The notes beneath the pieces are model-generated. The model worked only from the letters and a program-made list of their open reading frames with translations, had not been told where the DNA came from and did no database searches. The position numbers were made by a program, and so were the translations under genes. Of a DNA stretch of 20,045 nt, positions 7,559 through 16,111 are shown piece by piece. Each line of letters opens with the position of its first letter. The stretch's first letter is position 1. Origin of the DNA: Ruminococcaceae bacterium UBA5396 (lineage in GTDB: Bacteria > Bacillota > Clostridia > Oscillospirales > Acutalibacteraceae); NCBI GenBank assembly GCA_002410715.1, contig DHOG01000072.1, forward strand, positions 1-20,045. The letters run 5' to 3'.

Positions 7559-9286
7559 TTATACATTTCTCTCATGCACAGGCGGTTTGCCCGAAAGTTG
7601 GGTTTCGGGGTTCAAGTTTTCTGATTTAGGAGGAGTGGAATCAATACCGAAGATCGATTGATACAGCCGGTACCCTCCGCTGAGATTGTAACAATCAAAT
7701 CCGTTTTGCGAAAGAATACGACAGGCAATATACCCGCGCAGTCCGACCTGACAGGTTACATAAATAGACTTGGTTTTATCCAACTCATTCAGCCTTTCCC
7801 GCAGATTGTCCAACGGAATGTTGATGAAGTCACTGATGTGACCGTTTTCATATTCCGCTTTTGTGCGGATATCGAGAAGCGTCACGCTGCCGTCACGCGG
7901 TAGACCGTCAACATCATGCCAGTGAAAATTCTTAACGGTTTCCGTGAGCAGATTTTCAATCACATATCCGGCCATATTGACAGGATCCTTGGCACTTGAA
8001 TATGGGGGCGCATAGCAAAGCTCCAGTCTGGTAAGGTCATAAGCAGTTGCCCCGAAACGCATAGCTGTCGCAATGATGTCACAACGCTTGTCAACCCCTT
8101 CATAACCAACAATCTGCGCACCTAATATTTTACCACTGCCCTTTTCGAACAACACCTTTACAGATAGGTTGACAGCACCGGGATAATAGCTTGCGTGAGA
8201 CGCCGAATAAGTAAAGGATTTATCATAATCCAACCCGAGTTGTTTCGCGGTTTTCTCGTTCACACCTGTTGTGGCGACCGTCATGTCAAACACCTTAAGG
8301 ATTGCGCTTCCCTGCGTTCCGGTGTACTCGCTTTCGATACCGCAGATGTTGTCGGCAGCGATCCTCCCCTGCTTATTTGCCGGTCCTGCCAGCGGAATAA
8401 AGGATTTCTGCCCTGTCACAAAATCTACGACTTCTACCGCATCACCCACCGCATAAATCGACGGATCAGATGTCTGCATATGGGAATCGACTACAATAGA
8501 ACCGCGCTGGTTGACTGTAAGCCCCGCATTTTTCGCAATGGCAGTATCCGGTAACACGCCGACCGCCATAATCAGCATATCGGCTTCAATTTCACCGCTG
8601 TTTATTGCAATATACAGCCTACTGCCATCGTCACGAATCGAACGAACGGCATTCCCAAGCATAAGACGGACGCCCTTGCTCTCTATATGCCTGTGAACAT
8701 CACTGGCCATATCATAGTCTAAGGGGGCAATCACCTGATTCGCCATCTCGACAATCGTGACTGATAACCCGGCGTTATGAAGGTTTTCCGCCATCTCCAC
8801 GCCGATATATCCTCCGCCCATAACCGCCGCGCTTCGGGGCTTTTTCTGTTCAATATAGTCCTTAATTTTATATGTATCGGGTATATTTCTGAGCGTGAAA
8901 ACCTTATCAGAACCAATTCCCTCGATGTTGGATGTTACAGGATAAGCGCCCGTAGACAAAATGAGCCTGTCATAGTCTTCCGTATAAGTCTCACCCGTTT
9001 CTACTTTTTTCACCAATACCGATTTTGCTGAACAATCAATCGAAATAACCTCGCTTAAAACGCGAACGTCAACATTAAAACGAGCATTAAAGCTTCTGGG
9101 TGTCTGGAGGGTAAGTGCCTCCTTATCGGTTATTTCTCCGCCGATAAAGTAAGGCAGTCCGCAATTTGCAAACGAAATATACTCGCCCCGTTCAAACAAA
9201 ATGATTTCTGCTGATTCATTCAGTCTTCTTAGGCGTGCTGCTGCGGAAGCGCCCCCCGCGACACCGCCGACAATCAGTGTCTTCAT
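7559..9286 (-). CDS. CoA-disulfide reductase / rhodanese fusion (NAD(P)H-dependent persulfide or polysulfide reductase)
   Basis: 575 residues, starting at ATG 9286 after AGAGGTG. The N-terminal FAD domain has VGGVAGGASAAARLRR. The active-site motif SFANCGLPY places the redox cysteine at Cys42, as in CoA-disulfide reductases. A second dinucleotide fold (GGGYIGVEMAENL) binds NAD(P)H, and YAVGDAVEV is the second FAD contact. The pyridine-nucleotide dimerisation domain follows. A C-terminal rhodanese domain (about 460-545) starts at VTLLDIRTKAEYENGHI and has active Cys512 in TCQVGLRG. Fusions of this layout reduce CoA or protein persulfides, polysulfide or sulfur, releasing sulfide, in the cytoplasm. 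Which substrate is used here cannot be read from sequence. A promoter lies at 9321-9349. It is unlinked in function to the neighbours, although anaerobic redox balance could connect it to the ferredoxin/Crp locus. Confidence 0.92.
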   Translation of the reverse strand: MKTLIVGGVAGGASAAARLRRLNESAEIILFERGEYISFANCGLPYFIGGEITDKEALTLQTPRSFNARFNVDVRVLSEVISIDCSAKSVLVKKVETGETYTEDYDRLILSTGAYPVTSNIEGIGSDKVFTLRNIPDTYKIKDYIEQKKPRSAAVMGGGYIGVEMAENLHNAGLSVTIVEMANQVIAPLDYDMASDVHRHIESKGVRLMLGNAVRSIRDDGSRLYIAINSGEIEADMLIMAVGVLPDTAIAKNAGLTVNQRGSIVVDSHMQTSDPSIYAVGDAVEVVDFVTGQKSFIPLAGPANKQGRIAADNICGIESEYTGTQGSAILKVFDMTVATTGVNEKTAKQLGLDYDKSFTYSASHASYYPGAVNLSVKVLFEKGSGKILGAQIVGYEGVDKRCDIIATAMRFGATAYDLTRLELCYAPPYSSAKDPVNMAGYVIENLLTETVKNFHWHDVDGLPRDGSVTLLDIRTKAEYENGHISDFINIPLDNLRERLNELDKTKSIYVTCQVGLRGYIACRILSQNGFDCYNLSGGYRLYQSIFGIDSTPPKSENLNPETQLSGKPPVHERNV

Positions 9287-9320
9287 ATCGTCAACACCTC
9301 TTTTAATTCAAATTATTTAT

Positions 9321-9349
9321 ATTATATATTGGAAAACCTTATATGTCTA
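9321..9349 (-). promoter_or_regulatory. Sigma-A-type promoter of the CoA-disulfide reductase gene
   Basis: On the minus strand, TAGACA (9344-9349) is followed by a 17-base spacer and a perfect TATAAT (9321-9326), about 35 bases upstream of the ATG at 9286. It separates this gene from the polyamine operon, which ends in a terminator just upstream. Confidence 0.65.
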
Positions 9350-9412
9350 TCCCGAAATACTCAAATCAGTAAGAGCAGAGCCCTTGCCCTACAAGATGTA
9401 TCTAAAGCGGCA

Positions 9413-9448
9413 CATAAAAGTGCGGGGCATAAACCCCGCACTTTTATG
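9413..9448 (-). terminator. Intrinsic terminator of the polyamine operon
   Basis: A 15-bp perfect stem (9413-9427 with 9434-9448) with a GC-rich centre closes a 6-base loop. On the minus strand the 3' arm ends in TTTTATG. The stem overlaps the stop codon of the last gene. It marks the 3' end of the speD-to-decarboxylase transcript. Confidence 0.8.
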
Positions 9449-10583
9449 ATAACCTATTTTTAAAATCTTCATATCCAAACGATTTAACCAGCCGTACTTC
9501 ATCGTTTACTCCTGCAACTGCAATAGACGGCAGCTTCATACCGTTGAATGTATTGCTTTTCACCATGGTATAATGCGCCATATCACCGAAAACCAGCTTG
9601 TCACCCTCTGAGAGCGGTTTGTCGAACGAAAAATCACCGATGATATCGCCCGCCAAGCAAGTCGGTCCTCCGAGACGGTATGTGTATTTTTTTTCCTTCG
9701 GGATCCCGCTGCCAAGAAGCGGAGGACGATACGGCATTTCGAGTACATCGGGCATATGACAGGCTGCTGAAGTATCCAGAATTGCAATCGGTGTACCGTA
9801 ATCCAAAACCTCTCTCACAGAGGATACCAGATACCCCGCATTGAGTACAACGGCTTCTCCCGGTTCAAGATATACGGTCAAATTATATTTTTCCTGAATT
9901 CGGTTTATTTGGGCAATCAGGGTTACGACATCATAATCTTCACGCGTTATATGGTGACCTCCACCAAAATTCAACCACTGAAGCCCCGGGAGGTATTTAC
10001 CAAACCTTTCTTCGACGGCTGAAAGCGTCTTGACAAGTGCATCGGCATTCTGCTCACAAAGGGTGTGAAAATGCAGACCGCTGATCCCATCCGGCAATTC
10101 CCCTGCAAAGCCACAGATGGGAACACCAAGCCTTGATCCGGACGAGCAGGGATCATATATCTCATGCTCCTGTGTGGAGCATTCGGGATTAATTCGTATT
10201 CCGCAGATGCATCCTGCCCCCAACGCAATTTTTCCGAATTTATCCCACTGATTAAAGGAATTGAATACGACATGATCGCAGATAGCAGCGATTTCCATAA
10301 ATTCAAGCGGGTCAAAGGCAGGAGAATAGACATGGGTTTCGCCGCCCATTTTCTCAAAGCCCAGTTTGGCTTCATACAAACCACTCGCTGTTGTGCCGTG
10401 CAGGTATTCACGAATTTTGGGATACAGCGAAAACATTGAAAAGGCTTTTTGGGCTAACAGTATTTTGCACCCGGTACGGTTAATCACGCTTTTCAAAATC
10501 TCTAGGTTGCGAATCAGCTTGGCCTCATCCACCATGATGTAAGGCGTGGGGAGTGCGTTAATATCAAAATTCAGTTTCATCAT
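9444..10583 (-). CDS. nspC: Carboxynorspermidine/carboxyspermidine decarboxylase
   Basis: 379 residues from the ATG at 10583, which lies one base after the stop of the preceding gene. A longer TTG-initiated frame to 10610 has no ribosome site. It is a PLP-dependent fold-III (alanine racemase-like) decarboxylase. Lys46 in QKAFS should hold PLP. HFHTLCE, NFGGGHH and YLEPGEAVV are family blocks, and GGPTCLAGD supplies the active-site Cys309 and Asp313 from the partner subunit. It removes CO2 from carboxyspermidine (or carboxynorspermidine) made by the gene just upstream, giving spermidine (or norspermidine). The two genes are coupled and form the aspartate-semialdehyde route of triamine synthesis. 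It is the last gene of the operon. The choice of substrate cannot be read from sequence; with putrescine made by speA/speB, spermidine is more likely. Confidence 0.92.
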   Translation of the reverse strand: MMKLNFDINALPTPYIMVDEAKLIRNLEILKSVINRTGCKILLAQKAFSMFSLYPKIREYLHGTTASGLYEAKLGFEKMGGETHVYSPAFDPLEFMEIAAICDHVVFNSFNQWDKFGKIALGAGCICGIRINPECSTQEHEIYDPCSSGSRLGVPICGFAGELPDGISGLHFHTLCEQNADALVKTLSAVEERFGKYLPGLQWLNFGGGHHITREDYDVVTLIAQINRIQEKYNLTVYLEPGEAVVLNAGYLVSSVREVLDYGTPIAILDTSAACHMPDVLEMPYRPPLLGSGIPKEKKYTYRLGGPTCLAGDIIGDFSFDKPLSEGDKLVFGDMAHYTMVKSNTFNGMKLPSIAVAGVNDEVRLVKSFGYEDFKNRLS

Positions 10584-10584
10584 G

Positions 10585-11784
10585 TTAATCCACAAGCAGG
10601 GGATTCTCAATTTGCTGCCACGGCAACCCCCATTTATTTAAGGCGTCCATAAAGGGATCGGGATCAAACTCCTCAATATTAAAAACGCCCGGCTTATTCC
10701 ACGTTTTTGTCATCAGCATCATGGCGCCAATCATGGCGGGCACACCTGTTGTATAGGAAATTGCCTGTGAACCGACTTCACGGTAACTCTCCTGATGGTC
10801 GCATACATTATAAATATAATGCGTACGCGGATTGCCATCTTTCATCCCCTTGAAAATACATCCGATATTGGTTTTGCCGTGTGTGCGGGGACCCAGCGTT
10901 GATGGGTCGGGCAGAACAGCTTTGAGAAATTGCAGCGGTACAATCGGTCTGCCCTCAAACATAATCGGCTCGATTGAGGTCATGCCAACATTTTCGAGGC
11001 ATTTCAGATGTGTGAGATAGCTTTGCCCGAAGGTCATAAAAAACCGGATCCGTTTGATTCCTTTGATATTCAATGCCAGCGACTCCAGCTCTTCGTGGTG
11101 CAGCAAATACATATCCTTTTCGCCGATTTCCGGAAAATCATATACCCGCTTGATTTCCATCGGTTCGGTCTCAACCCATTTCCCGTTTTCCCAATAGCTG
11201 CCGTTGGCGGTAACCTCACGGATATTGATTTCGGGATTGAAATTGGTGGCAAATGGATAACCATGATCACCGGCGTTGGCGTCGAGTATATCAATTTCAT
11301 GAATCTCATCAAAAAGGTGCTTTTGGGCATATGCAGAAAACACGCCTGTTACTCCGGGATCAAATCCGCTGCCCAGCAATGCGGTAATTCCCGCTTCCTT
11401 ATATCTGTCGCGATACGCCCACTGCCATTTATATTCAAATTTTGCGGTGTCCAAAGGTTCATAATTCGCGGTATCAACATAATTGGTTTTTGTGGCAAGG
11501 CATGCGTCCATAATGGTCAAATCCTGATAGGGCAGTGCAAGATTAAGCACCACATCCGGCTTAAACCCCTCGATTAGCTTGATCAATTCATCCACATTAT
11601 CCGCATCCACTTTAGCGGTGAAGATCTTGGTTTTACCGCCATCCAGCTTCTCCTTCAAGGCATCGCACTTTTCTTTGGTGCGACTGGCAATCATTATTTC
11701 CTCAAAAACCTCGCTGTTTTGGCAGCATTTATGGATTGCAACGTTTGCCACACCGCCGCAGCCGATTATCAAAGCTTTTCCCAT
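10585..11784 (-). CDS. Carboxynorspermidine/carboxyspermidine dehydrogenase (saccharopine dehydrogenase family)
   Basis: 399 residues from ATG 11784, nine bases after AGGAGG. The frame stays open to 11829 but that extension lacks a ribosome site. The N-terminal Rossmann fold has GKALIIGCGGVANVA (GxGGxA) for NADPH. Family blocks include SRTKEKCDAL, NLALPYQD, NYVDTANYEP and LLGSGFDPGVTGVF. By family it condenses L-aspartate beta-semialdehyde with a diamine (putrescine or diaminopropane) and reduces the imine, giving carboxyspermidine or carboxynorspermidine. Agmatine-using relatives also exist. The decarboxylase gene follows one base later. Its presence beside speD and speE is unusual, because both pairs add an aminopropyl group (see findings). 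Confidence is high for the enzyme class, moderate for the exact amine. Confidence 0.9.
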   Translation of the reverse strand: MGKALIIGCGGVANVAIHKCCQNSEVFEEIMIASRTKEKCDALKEKLDGGKTKIFTAKVDADNVDELIKLIEGFKPDVVLNLALPYQDLTIMDACLATKTNYVDTANYEPLDTAKFEYKWQWAYRDRYKEAGITALLGSGFDPGVTGVFSAYAQKHLFDEIHEIDILDANAGDHGYPFATNFNPEINIREVTANGSYWENGKWVETEPMEIKRVYDFPEIGEKDMYLLHHEELESLALNIKGIKRIRFFMTFGQSYLTHLKCLENVGMTSIEPIMFEGRPIVPLQFLKAVLPDPSTLGPRTHGKTNIGCIFKGMKDGNPRTHYIYNVCDHQESYREVGSQAISYTTGVPAMIGAMMLMTKTWNKPGVFNIEEFDPDPFMDALNKWGLPWQQIENPLLVD

Positions 11785-11849
11785 GGTGTAAAACCTCCTG
11801 AAATTTATGAATTCGATCCTTAACATCATGTAGGGATTGCTCTCGTCTC

Positions 11850-12725
11850 TTATTTTTTCCTGCCTAACGCCAGTAGCAATTCCCTTAAAATTTTGCAGGC
11901 CATCGCCGTAGATATGCCACTCTGGTCATATACCGGACACAGCTCATTGATATCACAACCTACTATATTCAGCTTGCTCACTTTAAAAATCGCGTTCAGC
12001 AGCTCCGAAAAGCTGACGCCTCCCGCTTCCGGCGTCCCTGTTCCCGGAAATTCCGAAGGATCAAGAACATCGAGGTCAATTGATAAATACACCGGCTTTC
12101 CCTTGAGAAAATCAACCGCATTGTCAAGACCACTGAAGTTAAATTTAATCATCCTTACATGTTCTTTTGCCCATACAAACTCGGTTTTATCTCCCGAACG
12201 GATACCAAACTGAAAGATTCTATCATCACCGACAAGCTCCCAAACCCGCCGCATAACCGCAGCATGAGAAAGCTTTGCGCCCAAATAATCATCCCTTAAA
12301 TCAGCATGTGCGTCAAAATGAATAATGTGAAGATCATCCCATCGCTCGGCAGCAGCAGTGAGTGCACCAAGTGTTACGAGATGCTCTCCCCCGATCATAA
12401 CGGGGAGCTTTCGGTCATCCAGTATTTTCGCAGTAAACTCCTTAATTGCATCAAGTGCCGGTTTGGGGTCGCCAAAGCACAGCTCCAGATCACCCGCATC
12501 AAAAATCCTCGAATCCGAAAGATCACGATCCTGATAAGGACTGTAGGTTTCAATACCGAATGATTCGGAACGCATCGCCTTGGCGGCAAAACGTGTACCG
12601 GGGCGATAGGAGGTTGTAGAATCAAACGGCGCCCCGAATATCACGATATCGGCGTCTTCATATTCACTTTCGCATCCGATAAATGTTTCTATATTTCGAC
12701 TTAATCTAGCCAATCTCTTCAACAT
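11850..12725 (-). CDS. speB: Agmatinase (ureohydrolase family)
   Basis: About 291 residues. The chosen ATG at 12725 lies inside the end of speE (20-base overlap), but its GGAGG directly touches the ATG. A TTG at 12713 is an alternative start, so the exact N-terminus is uncertain. The manganese-binding motifs are complete: GGEHLVTLG (His115), HFDAHAD (Asp138, His140, Asp142) and SIDLDVLDP (Asp217, Asp219), followed by PGTGTPEAGG. It splits agmatine into putrescine and urea, completing the arginine-to-putrescine route begun by speA. If the operon's dehydrogenase accepts agmatine, this enzyme or a similar one would also have to act on aminopropylagmatine. The position inside the operon and the overlap with speE point to co-translation. 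Confidence 0.93.
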   Translation of the reverse strand: MLKRLARLSRNIETFIGCESEYEDADIVIFGAPFDSTTSYRPGTRFAAKAMRSESFGIETYSPYQDRDLSDSRIFDAGDLELCFGDPKPALDAIKEFTAKILDDRKLPVMIGGEHLVTLGALTAAAERWDDLHIIHFDAHADLRDDYLGAKLSHAAVMRRVWELVGDDRIFQFGIRSGDKTEFVWAKEHVRMIKFNFSGLDNAVDFLKGKPVYLSIDLDVLDPSEFPGTGTPEAGGVSFSELLNAIFKVSKLNIVGCDINELCPVYDQSGISTAMACKILRELLLALGRKK

Positions 12726-13566
12726 CCTCCAGCAGTTCCTCGACATAATTGGGCAGCGCAAAGCTTCCGACATGAAGCTGGGTGTTATAATAACGTGTCT
12801 TTATATTGAGATCACGCCAGCGCTTGGAATCAAAATCAAAGATGGGATGATATTGTTTGGATGCGAATCCGAATAGCCAGTGACCCGACGGATAGGTGGG
12901 TATATGTGCCTGATAAACCCGGCTGATTGGAAAAGATTCCACAATTCGCTTGTGCGCTCTCTGCATGGCAATGGAGTCATTGGGATAGAACGGACTTTCA
13001 TGCTGATTAACCATAATCCCGTCGTCCCTAAGCGCCTTAAAGCAGTTTCCGTAAAATTCTTTTGTAAACAGGCCTTCACCCGGACCGAAAGGATCGGTAG
13101 AATCCACGATAATCACGTCATATTCATCCTTACACCTGCGAATATACTTCAGTCCGTCCTGTATATGAATCTTTACTCTTTCATCATCAAGGCAGCAGGC
13201 GGTCTGGGGAAGATATTTTTTACATACCTCAATCACCATTTCATCAATATCCACCAAATCGATATGCTCAACTGACGGATAATGAAGAAGCTCCCGGACA
13301 ACGCCGCCGTCTCCCGCTCCGATGACCAAGACTCGTTTGGCAGAAGGATATACTGCCATGGCAGGGTGAACGATCATCTCATGATAGATAAATTCGTCCT
13401 TTTCGGTCAGCATGATATAGCCGTCTATGGTCAGAAATCGCCCGAACTCGGGCGATTCCAGCACATCAATGCGTTGGAAATCGCTCTTACCGCTGAAAAG
13501 CTGCCGGTCAACCTTGATGGATAGCTTGACATTGGCGGTATGCCTTTCAGAATACCATAATTCCAT
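12706..13566 (-). CDS. speE: Spermidine synthase (polyamine aminopropyltransferase)
   Basis: 286 residues, the normal bacterial length. An N-terminal beta domain (1-55) ends in LTEKDEFIYHEM, and the Rossmann methyltransferase-like fold has VIGAGDGG (83-88) binding decarboxylated S-adenosylmethionine. DLVDIDE follows, and VDSTDPFGPGE (catalytic Asp155, Asp158) binds the amine. IPTYPSGHW is the conserved C-terminal block. It moves the aminopropyl group from decarboxy-SAM (made by speD) to putrescine, giving spermidine and methylthioadenosine. It overlaps speB by 20 bases and follows speA by 44 bases. The motif set fits spermidine synthase; use of other amines such as agmatine is not excluded. 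Confidence 0.94.
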   Translation of the reverse strand: MELWYSERHTANVKLSIKVDRQLFSGKSDFQRIDVLESPEFGRFLTIDGYIMLTEKDEFIYHEMIVHPAMAVYPSAKRVLVIGAGDGGVVRELLHYPSVEHIDLVDIDEMVIEVCKKYLPQTACCLDDERVKIHIQDGLKYIRRCKDEYDVIIVDSTDPFGPGEGLFTKEFYGNCFKALRDDGIMVNQHESPFYPNDSIAMQRAHKRIVESFPISRVYQAHIPTYPSGHWLFGFASKQYHPIFDFDSKRWRDLNIKTRYYNTQLHVGSFALPNYVEELLEDVEEIG

Positions 13567-13610
13567 ATTTTATGACCATCCTTTCGCGAGGATTGGGAGG
13601 TGCCATATTA

Positions 13611-15065
13611 TTATTTATCTTTTAGCACCCGTATGGTGTCAACCTGCCAGTCCTCTGTTCCTGTGAGAAAACAGCCCTTTTCCTTTGCATAATTGATATA
13701 ATCAACAATTTCAGAGGTTATTTCTTCCCCTGGAGCTAATATGGGGATGCCCGGCGGATAGCTCATAACAAACTCACCGCTGATTCTGCCGCTGCTTTTT
13801 AAAATCGGCAACGGTTCTTTGTCGGCGTAAAACGCCTGCTGCGGCGGTACGGCGACGCGGGGATTGATATATTCATGTTGCATCATTCCCGTCTTATCTT
13901 TGCTGTAACGCCGAGCTATTTCCGAAAGCGCACCGACAAGTCGTTCAATATCTTTATAGCTGTCTCCCACTGAAATGTACGCAAGAATATTGCCGATATC
14001 TCCAAATTCAATCTGAATATCATATTCGTCACGCAGAATATCATAAACCTCGATTCCCGCCAAACCGATATTCAGGGTGTTTACAGATAATTTCATGGTA
14101 TCAAAATCAAAAATGGTGTCCCCATTGATTAGCTCACTGCTGTATGCGTAATAGCCGCCGATATCATTTATCTCATCGCGGGCATATTGCGCCATCTCTT
14201 TGACTTTTTCGAATATCTGCTCGCCATCCAATGCCAGCCTTTTTCTTGAAAGATCAAGACTGCTAAGCAGTAGATAGGAGGCACTTGTCGTCTGGGAAAG
14301 ATTTATAATCTGCCGCACCGCGTCCTTGTTTATTTTTTTACCGGTTAGCAAAAATGAGCTTTGCGTGAGCGATCCACCTGATTTATGCATGCTGACCGAA
14401 GACATATCCGCTCCTGCCGCCATAGCACTTACCGGTAGATTTTTGCCGAAATAAAAGTGTGTTCCGTGTGCTTCATCAACAAGCACCTTCATACCGTGCT
14501 TATGAGCCAGCTTTGTTATCTCTTTTAAATTTGAGCAAATACCATAATAGGTAGGATTATTAATAAAAATCGCCTTTGCATCGGGGTTTTCCTCAATCGC
14601 ACGTTCAACATCCCGCATAGACATTCCGAGGGCAATCCCGAGTTCATGGTTAACCGCAGGGTTCACATACACCGGAACAGCGCCGCAGAGAATCAGTGCG
14701 TTAATCGCGCTTCGGTGAACATTTCGCGGCAATATAATTTTATCTCCCCGCTTGCAAGCATACAGAATCATAGTCTGAACACAGGAGGTAGTACCTGCAA
14801 TCATGAAAAAAGCGTACCCCGCGCCAAACGCTTCAGCAGCCAGCTCCTCGGCCTCTTTTATAACCGAAGTCGGATGGGATAGGTTATCAAGAGGCTTCAT
14901 TGAATTTACATCCAGCGACATGCAGCGCTCACCCAAAAATTCGGTAAGCTCGGGGTTTCCCCTTCCCCTCTTGTGTCCGGGTACATCAAACGGAACAATA
15001 CGCATTTTCGTAAAATTTTCCAGTGCCTCCGAAATCGGAGCGCAGTTCTGTAATAATTTACCCAT
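13611..15065 (-). CDS. speA: PLP-dependent Orn/Lys/Arg decarboxylase, probably arginine decarboxylase (short Gram-positive SpeA type)
   Basis: 484 residues from the ATG at 15065, which matches the N-terminus of the ~490-residue Bacillus SpeA type. A longer frame to 15155 adds about 30 unrelated residues. Its start has an AGGAAAG site, so the start is moderately sure. Aspartate-aminotransferase fold: FDVPGHKRGRG near the N-terminus, SLDVNSMKPLDNLSHP, VDEAHGTHFYFG (Asp197 contacts the PLP ring) and SVSMHKSGGSLTQSS (Lys228 carries PLP). It lacks the N-terminal wing domain of the large E. coli enzymes. Arginine is the likely substrate because agmatinase is in the same operon; lysine or ornithine cannot be excluded by eye. 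The 128 bases before it hold a small GCCC-tatc-GGGC hairpin. Confidence 0.88.
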   Translation of the reverse strand: MGKLLQNCAPISEALENFTKMRIVPFDVPGHKRGRGNPELTEFLGERCMSLDVNSMKPLDNLSHPTSVIKEAEELAAEAFGAGYAFFMIAGTTSCVQTMILYACKRGDKIILPRNVHRSAINALILCGAVPVYVNPAVNHELGIALGMSMRDVERAIEENPDAKAIFINNPTYYGICSNLKEITKLAHKHGMKVLVDEAHGTHFYFGKNLPVSAMAAGADMSSVSMHKSGGSLTQSSFLLTGKKINKDAVRQIINLSQTTSASYLLLSSLDLSRKRLALDGEQIFEKVKEMAQYARDEINDIGGYYAYSSELINGDTIFDFDTMKLSVNTLNIGLAGIEVYDILRDEYDIQIEFGDIGNILAYISVGDSYKDIERLVGALSEIARRYSKDKTGMMQHEYINPRVAVPPQQAFYADKEPLPILKSSGRISGEFVMSYPPGIPILAPGEEITSEIVDYINYAKEKGCFLTGTEDWQVDTIRVLKDK

Positions 15066-15193
15066 AACAAGACCCATTCCTTTCTCGGGCATAATGTATA
15101 TATGAATGCTTTGCCCTCTCTGAGAGTGGAATGACTTGGTTGCCCGATAGGGCATTGACCCGTTCTTTCCTGCTGCCGACCATTTCGGAGCAA

Positions 15194-15985
15194 TTAATAA
15201 ACATTCATACCACTGAAAATTTCAATCATTTCCTGCCGCAGGCTGTTTGTTATTTCAAGTCTGGATTTTGGCGGAAGTTCATATACATCAGTATTAAAAA
15301 GATAATTTTTCAGATCCACTTCTTTAATCATCATTTTTGTATGAAACAGGTTGCTTTGGTATACATTAATATCAATTGCGTCGTACCTACTTAGCGTTAC
15401 ACTGTCGATATAATCCTGAATCGAAGTCATGGGATGGTCCATAAACAGCTTTTTTCCGCTGACATCGCGGGTGAATCCCCTAACACGATAATCCATGGTA
15501 ATGATATCGGAGTCAAAGCTGCCAATCAGATAATCGAGTGTGCTCAGTGGGGTAATTTCACCGCACGTAGCAACATCTATATCAACTCGAAAGGTTGCAA
15601 TGCTGGTATCTGGGTGAAACTCAGGATAAGTATGGACGGTAACATGGCTTTTGTCAAGATGCGCCACTACTGTTTCAGGCTTCAGGATTTCCGGCGTATC
15701 ATCTTTATTAATCGCCCCGATCATTTTTTCTTCGGCAATCAAAAAGGTAACGCTGGCTCCCTGCGGCTCATAATCCTGCTTCGAAATGTTCAGAACATGC
15801 GCCCCAATCATTTCAGTCAGGTTAAACATAATATTCGTCAGCCTTTCAGAATTATACTGCTCATCTACATAGGCAATATAATCTTTCTGTTCCCGCTCGC
15901 TTTTTGCGTAACATATATCATAAATATTAAAACTCAGTGATTTTGTAAGATTATTGAATCCGTAAAGCCTCATCTTATTTTCCAT
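15194..15985 (-). CDS. speD: S-adenosylmethionine decarboxylase proenzyme (E. coli-type)
   Basis: 263 residues, nearly the length of E. coli SpeD (264) and twice that of the short Bacillus/archaeal form. The self-processing site is [17 protein letters not shown]: cleavage between Lys112 and Ser113 turns Ser113 into the pyruvoyl cofactor. Later blocks [20 protein letters not shown] and [11 protein letters not shown] fit the family. It makes decarboxy-SAM, the aminopropyl donor for SpeE. It is the first gene of the polyamine operon. The ribosome site upstream is AAGGGG, and an intrinsic terminator structure sits 76 bases before the ATG (16061-16111) at the end of a ~530-base untranslated region, so expression is probably controlled by transcript read-through. 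Confidence 0.94.
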   Translation of the reverse strand: MENKMRLYGFNNLTKSLSFNIYDICYAKSEREQKDYIAYVDEQYNSERLTNIMFNLTEMIGAHVLNISKQDYEPQGASVTFLIAEEKMIGAINKDDTPEILKPETVVAHLDKSHVTVHTYPEFHPDTSIATFRVDIDVATCGEITPLSTLDYLIGSFDSDIITMDYRVRGFTRDVSGKKLFMDHPMTSIQDYIDSVTLSRYDAIDINVYQSNLFHTKMMIKEVDLKNYLFNTDVYELPPKSRLEITNSLRQEMIEIFSGMNVY

Positions 15986-16060
15986 AGCTCCATACCCCTT
16001 CTAAAACCAAATATTAAAAGGTAAATGTCCGTAATGCGTACATAAACCATACACCAACAT

Positions 16061-16111
16061 AAAAATAAAACCCAAGCGATACAATGGTATTCTAACCACA
16101 AATCACTTGAG
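16061..16111 (-). terminator. Intrinsic terminator/attenuator before speD
   Basis: On the minus strand a 10-bp stem (16111-16102 with 16080-16071, two G-U pairs) encloses an inner TGGT/ACCA hairpin with a 6-base loop. It is followed directly by TTTTATTTTT (16070-16061). It lies 76 bases upstream of the speD start and downstream of the strong promoter at 16600-16628, so transcripts from that promoter must pass it to reach speD. A CACTTG segment (minus strand of 16234-16239) could pair with CAAGTG of its 5' arm as an antiterminator, but this is only six pairs. Confidence 0.6.

Noticed and set aside
7009..7575. Minus-strand open frames opposite the anti-sigma factor
   Set aside because: They are antisense shadows of a Lys/Thr/Gly-rich coding sequence, with no ribosome sites and no recognisable motifs.
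9971..10439. Open frames on both strands within the carboxyspermidine decarboxylase gene
   Set aside because: They overlap a clearly conserved coding region and have no start signals or family motifs.
15066..15155. Thirty-residue N-terminal extension of the arginine decarboxylase
   Set aside because: It has a possible AGGAAAG site, but the extension has no counterpart in the ~490-residue SpeA type. The start at 15065 gives the expected length. It is kept as an alternative only.
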